In this document: positions 61,091 through 64,000 of the stretch, one piece after another
Layout: each line of letters begins with the position of its first letter
Position numbering within the stretch: position 1 is the first letter of the stretch
From: Bimastos eiseni
Lineage: Eukaryota > Annelida > Clitellata > Crassiclitellata > Lumbricidae
Direction: 5' to 3'
Assembly: GCA_959347315.1 (NCBI GenBank)
Contig: OY365814.1
Coordinates: 29,544,504-29,608,503, forward strand
Length of the DNA: 64,000 nucleotides
The notes under the pieces: model-generated
What the model was told of the DNA's origin: nothing
Seen by the model: the letters and a program-made list of their open reading frames with translations, nothing else
The model's database searches: none
Translations under genes and position numbers: made by a program

Positions 61091-61760
61091 ACATGATATA
61101 TACTAATGAAATATTTAAAGAAAGCGACATCATACATGCATTATCGCATTCTTACTCTCTAACGTTACACAGTTCTATGTTTCCGCTACGCTCGATAGCT
61201 CACGTAAGAGCACTACGCCCTCACGTACGCTTTGTGCGGATCTTACGGTTCTTTGACTGTCTATAACCAGATGGGCAAACAATTTCATTTCAAAAAGGGA
61301 AACACACCCGGCGATTTCCCCGTTACTATGGTTTTTATAGGTGGCACCATTGAGAGATAAATGGGTGCTTAGTTGCTTAAACCCGGACGATCGTGAAAAG
61401 CCGTTAAAAGCAAGGAGGAGGGTTTGAAAGACCTCCCTATGGGCTCGACCAAAGAGCGATATTACGATTACAAGTTGAAGGACATAGAACTTTTCAAGTG
61501 TTCTCAAAGACGATGTTTGCAAGTGCTGAGTCAGACATGGATGCCTATATTCATTCGCACAACGCAAGGTGAATGGTAGCAATGGTAACACTGAGAAGGT
61601 AATTGTGGGTGTAGCATCTGTTCCCGTTACCTTCTCAGAGGTAGACTAAGCCACTCCACTCGTTAGGGGTGTTGATAATAATGAGTTGCAGTAGGACGTG
61701 ATGGGCGCCTAACTGGCTGCCAGACTGTTATATTCGACTGCTCATGTTATAACTTGCGAG
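61090..61760. other. unclassified segment with perfect 12-bp hairpin
   Basis: CTGAGAAGGTAA (61591-61602) and TTACCTTCTCAG (61627-61638) form a stem with a 24-base loop. A 138-codon minus frame (61591-61175) matches no family I know. Confidence 0.4.
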
Positions 61761-62057
61761 CAGGCGTGTAACAAGCGGGGATGGCAGGGGGCACCGGCCC
61801 CCCCAGTTTTCAAAACTGGAGGTCAAAGCCCCCGAGTTTTAGGGCTCGGGCCCCTCCCCATGTGCCCCCAAATCGGTTCTTTTTTATGTTTCTCCATTGG
61901 CTATTTAAGATGACTTTTGTTAAAATTATTTGTGCCCCCATTTTTCAAATTTCTGGGGATCAGTTCAAAAAGTGGGGGCAAACAAATTTTGTGCGCTTCG
62001 CGCAATATCTTAGAAATTATCCCCCCCCCCACTTTTCAATACCTTCTTACACCTTTG
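61761..62057 (+). mobile_element. 297-bp hAT MITE H5
   Basis: TIRs CAGGCGTGTAACAAG and CTTCTTACACCTTTG; perfect 8-bp target duplication CTTGCGAG (61753-61760 and 62058-62065). The interior has runs of C/G and the stretch GATGACTTTTGTTAA shared with 12984-13136. Confidence 0.88.
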
Positions 62058-64000
62058 CTTGCGAGTATCCATTGATACGTTGATACAATCACAACTAAGT
62101 CCTACACACTATGAACAACTATTTTCAGTCCCTGGTCCGCTATTTTCGTCCCCCATTTTCCATCCCATTGCTTCCAGCCACATATTGCATAATTTATCGA
62201 TGTAATTTATTTTGAATAGGCCTGCAATAACGACAAAGGCGTTGATATAAGACCTACGTTGTATTTAGACCGGACCTGTGTGTTGTTGACCATTGCATAA
62301 GCCGCAGATATTACTGTATGCGCTTTATTTTATTTTATCAAATTGCGTGGTTTAATTTTTTACGTCTTTGTTGTTTATCGGTTGATTTGCTTCCATGTGA
62401 TGTATTTGTTTGTAGGTGTGTCTCCCTTCGTATTTGCCTCTGTATGTGTTTCTATTTTTATGTTTTGATATGTTTCTGTTCTCTGGTTTGTAACTATTAT
62501 ATCTTTGTGTTTGTATGTATGTATGTTTGTATAGGACATGAGCACCTTCAGTATATCTCATGCGCAACTGCTGTTTCCTATATAGGGGCGACGACTGCGT
62601 GATGTAAGTAAAGACTCAAATTAAAGTCAATTAGATTTTTGACGCTGAGTATCAACTTAATATATTATTGGCTAAACTGTGAAACGTGCCTGTCTATTCT
62701 ATCACATGCGTACGTACAGCAGTAAACGACCATCACCAGAACCATAATACCATCATGCGGGTCATGACATGTGCTTGTAGAATAGTTGCGGAGATTGTGA
62801 AGTTTTGTTCGGACGCCCCCTCCGCCTTTAGATGCACGAAAAAAGCGCTGCCTTTGCCTGCCAACGTATACGACGACAACAGTATCAGTAATTAGCTCTC
62901 AACATTGACTTTCTCCGAAAAGGACGAAGTTCTAGCTCGAAGAGGCGGTGATATCTCTATGAACCGTCGGAAATTCCCTCAATCGGCTCCCACCAATCGC
63001 GAATCGTTTTTCAAGATTCTGCAGGCCCGTTCGAAACACGCGATCACCATTGCGGAAGTTAATAGCTCGCCTCTACGCTGGCCGGTCTGTGATTAGCTAT
63101 AAAACACTAGTACGGAATGCCCCGTTTCGATAAAATAGCACGACCTCCTTAGCTGCTGTCGTAATCACGATTTTAGTCACAGATTGTAATATTGTTAATA
63201 GCCGCTATGGAATTGGGTAATTCAGAGTGAGGACTGACGGTTTATAAGCGCTGTTATTTCGAATGATAGATGGCGCTTGACTACTGCCAGCAGATAGTTT
63301 ATTATCCACCGTTTAAATAGTCGACAGATTCAACGCGTACTTACGAAATCACACGAGCATAAACTATTGTTAGCTGTCGTCCACCACTTGGGCTTGACTC
63401 GTACGAGATAATGCCTTTGAATTCTACACCTCTGCTACTTGGCTGTCTTGAGGCCACTCGACAAGAGACTGGCTCTCAGTTTAATTAGCTACTACGGTCA
63501 AAGCCCGTCACCAGGCGTACCTACCCTGACCTTCAGCTTTCATATCTAATGTGGCCATCCCGCAGAAATTGTTGTCTGTATCGGGTTAATAAGATCGGTT
63601 TTTTAAATTATAAGGGTAAAGGATCATTTAGCTGTTTAGTTAACTAATTAAGTTTCTAGTTCCATTGTCCTGGACCCACTTGCATTACAACTGGGATACA
63701 ACTAATAATATTGTAATGGGTGTCCCTGTTTCTATATCCTGTTATGCAATGTCAAGCTATGCAGTGCTGGATGACGTTTAGCCCATGCAAGTGGGTGTGT
63801 TTAGCTGCAAGGGAATGTATCGTTATCTCTCGTCATAACAGCTAAAACCAAGTACGTTGTGGGTGTGAAACCTGCCGTATGCTTTCTACTGACCCGCTAT
63901 ATACTCATAAATGTCAATGCTTAATTGTCGGATGTTGATAGTGTGAATTTGAAGATTTGTTGAAAGAGGAAGGCATTGTTATAAGACACCTATGGCCAAT
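62058..64000. other. no gene accepted
   Basis: Two short plus frames at 62686-62895 and 62905-63096 have coding-like composition but no recognised motif. The 5' exons of the ETS gene were searched for here on the minus strand and not found. Confidence 0.35.

Overview
This window is nuclear DNA of an animal, most likely a marine bilaterian invertebrate. The evidence is spliced genes with GT/AG introns and conserved phases, animal-specific families (a reprolysin metalloprotease, an ETS factor, a dispanin-like membrane protein), tRNA-derived SINEs, LINE 3' ends, several hAT-type elements and abundant microsatellites. No species is claimed. All gene models were spliced by eye; every junction was checked for splice dinucleotides and reading frame, but none was checked by search or transcript data.

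Layout. 1-15 kb: no gene recognised; a mobile-element graveyard holding nested hAT and TA-target insertions, a higher-order AT-rich satellite (5.1-6.0 kb), a tandem duplication that preserves an empty insertion site (7.4-8.4 kb), and a very large inverted repeat with a G-rich centre (8.4-9.9 kb). 15.2-19.1 kb, minus strand: a complete five-exon ARL1 gene (180 aa) with an NRF-1-like site upstream. 19.2-26 kb: repeats, including a 1.4-kb hAT copy with transposase remnants and a 147-bp hAT MITE. 26.2-46.8 kb, plus strand: a 21-exon secretory M12B metalloprotease gene (819 aa) with signal peptide, prodomain, furin-type site, zinc-binding motif, ADAMTS-type disintegrin/Cys-rich region, six PLAC-like repeats each on its own phase 1-1 exon, and a hydrophobic C-terminus typical of a GPI signal. 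Its 6.9-kb first intron contains, on the opposite strand, a complete two-exon dispanin/CD225-like gene (193 aa). 54.7-60.0 kb, minus strand: the 3' part of a Yan/TEL(ETV6)-like ETS factor; the N-terminal exons were not found and may lie beyond the right edge.

The three larger loci share no obvious pathway: ARL1 acts at the trans-Golgi, the metalloprotease and dispanin-like proteins pass through the secretory route, and the ETS protein is nuclear. The points most worth following are the apparently GPI-anchored, repeat-bearing metalloprotease with its nested antisense membrane-protein gene, the giant inverted repeat, and the nested transposon stratigraphy in which empty sites can be read from paralogous copies.
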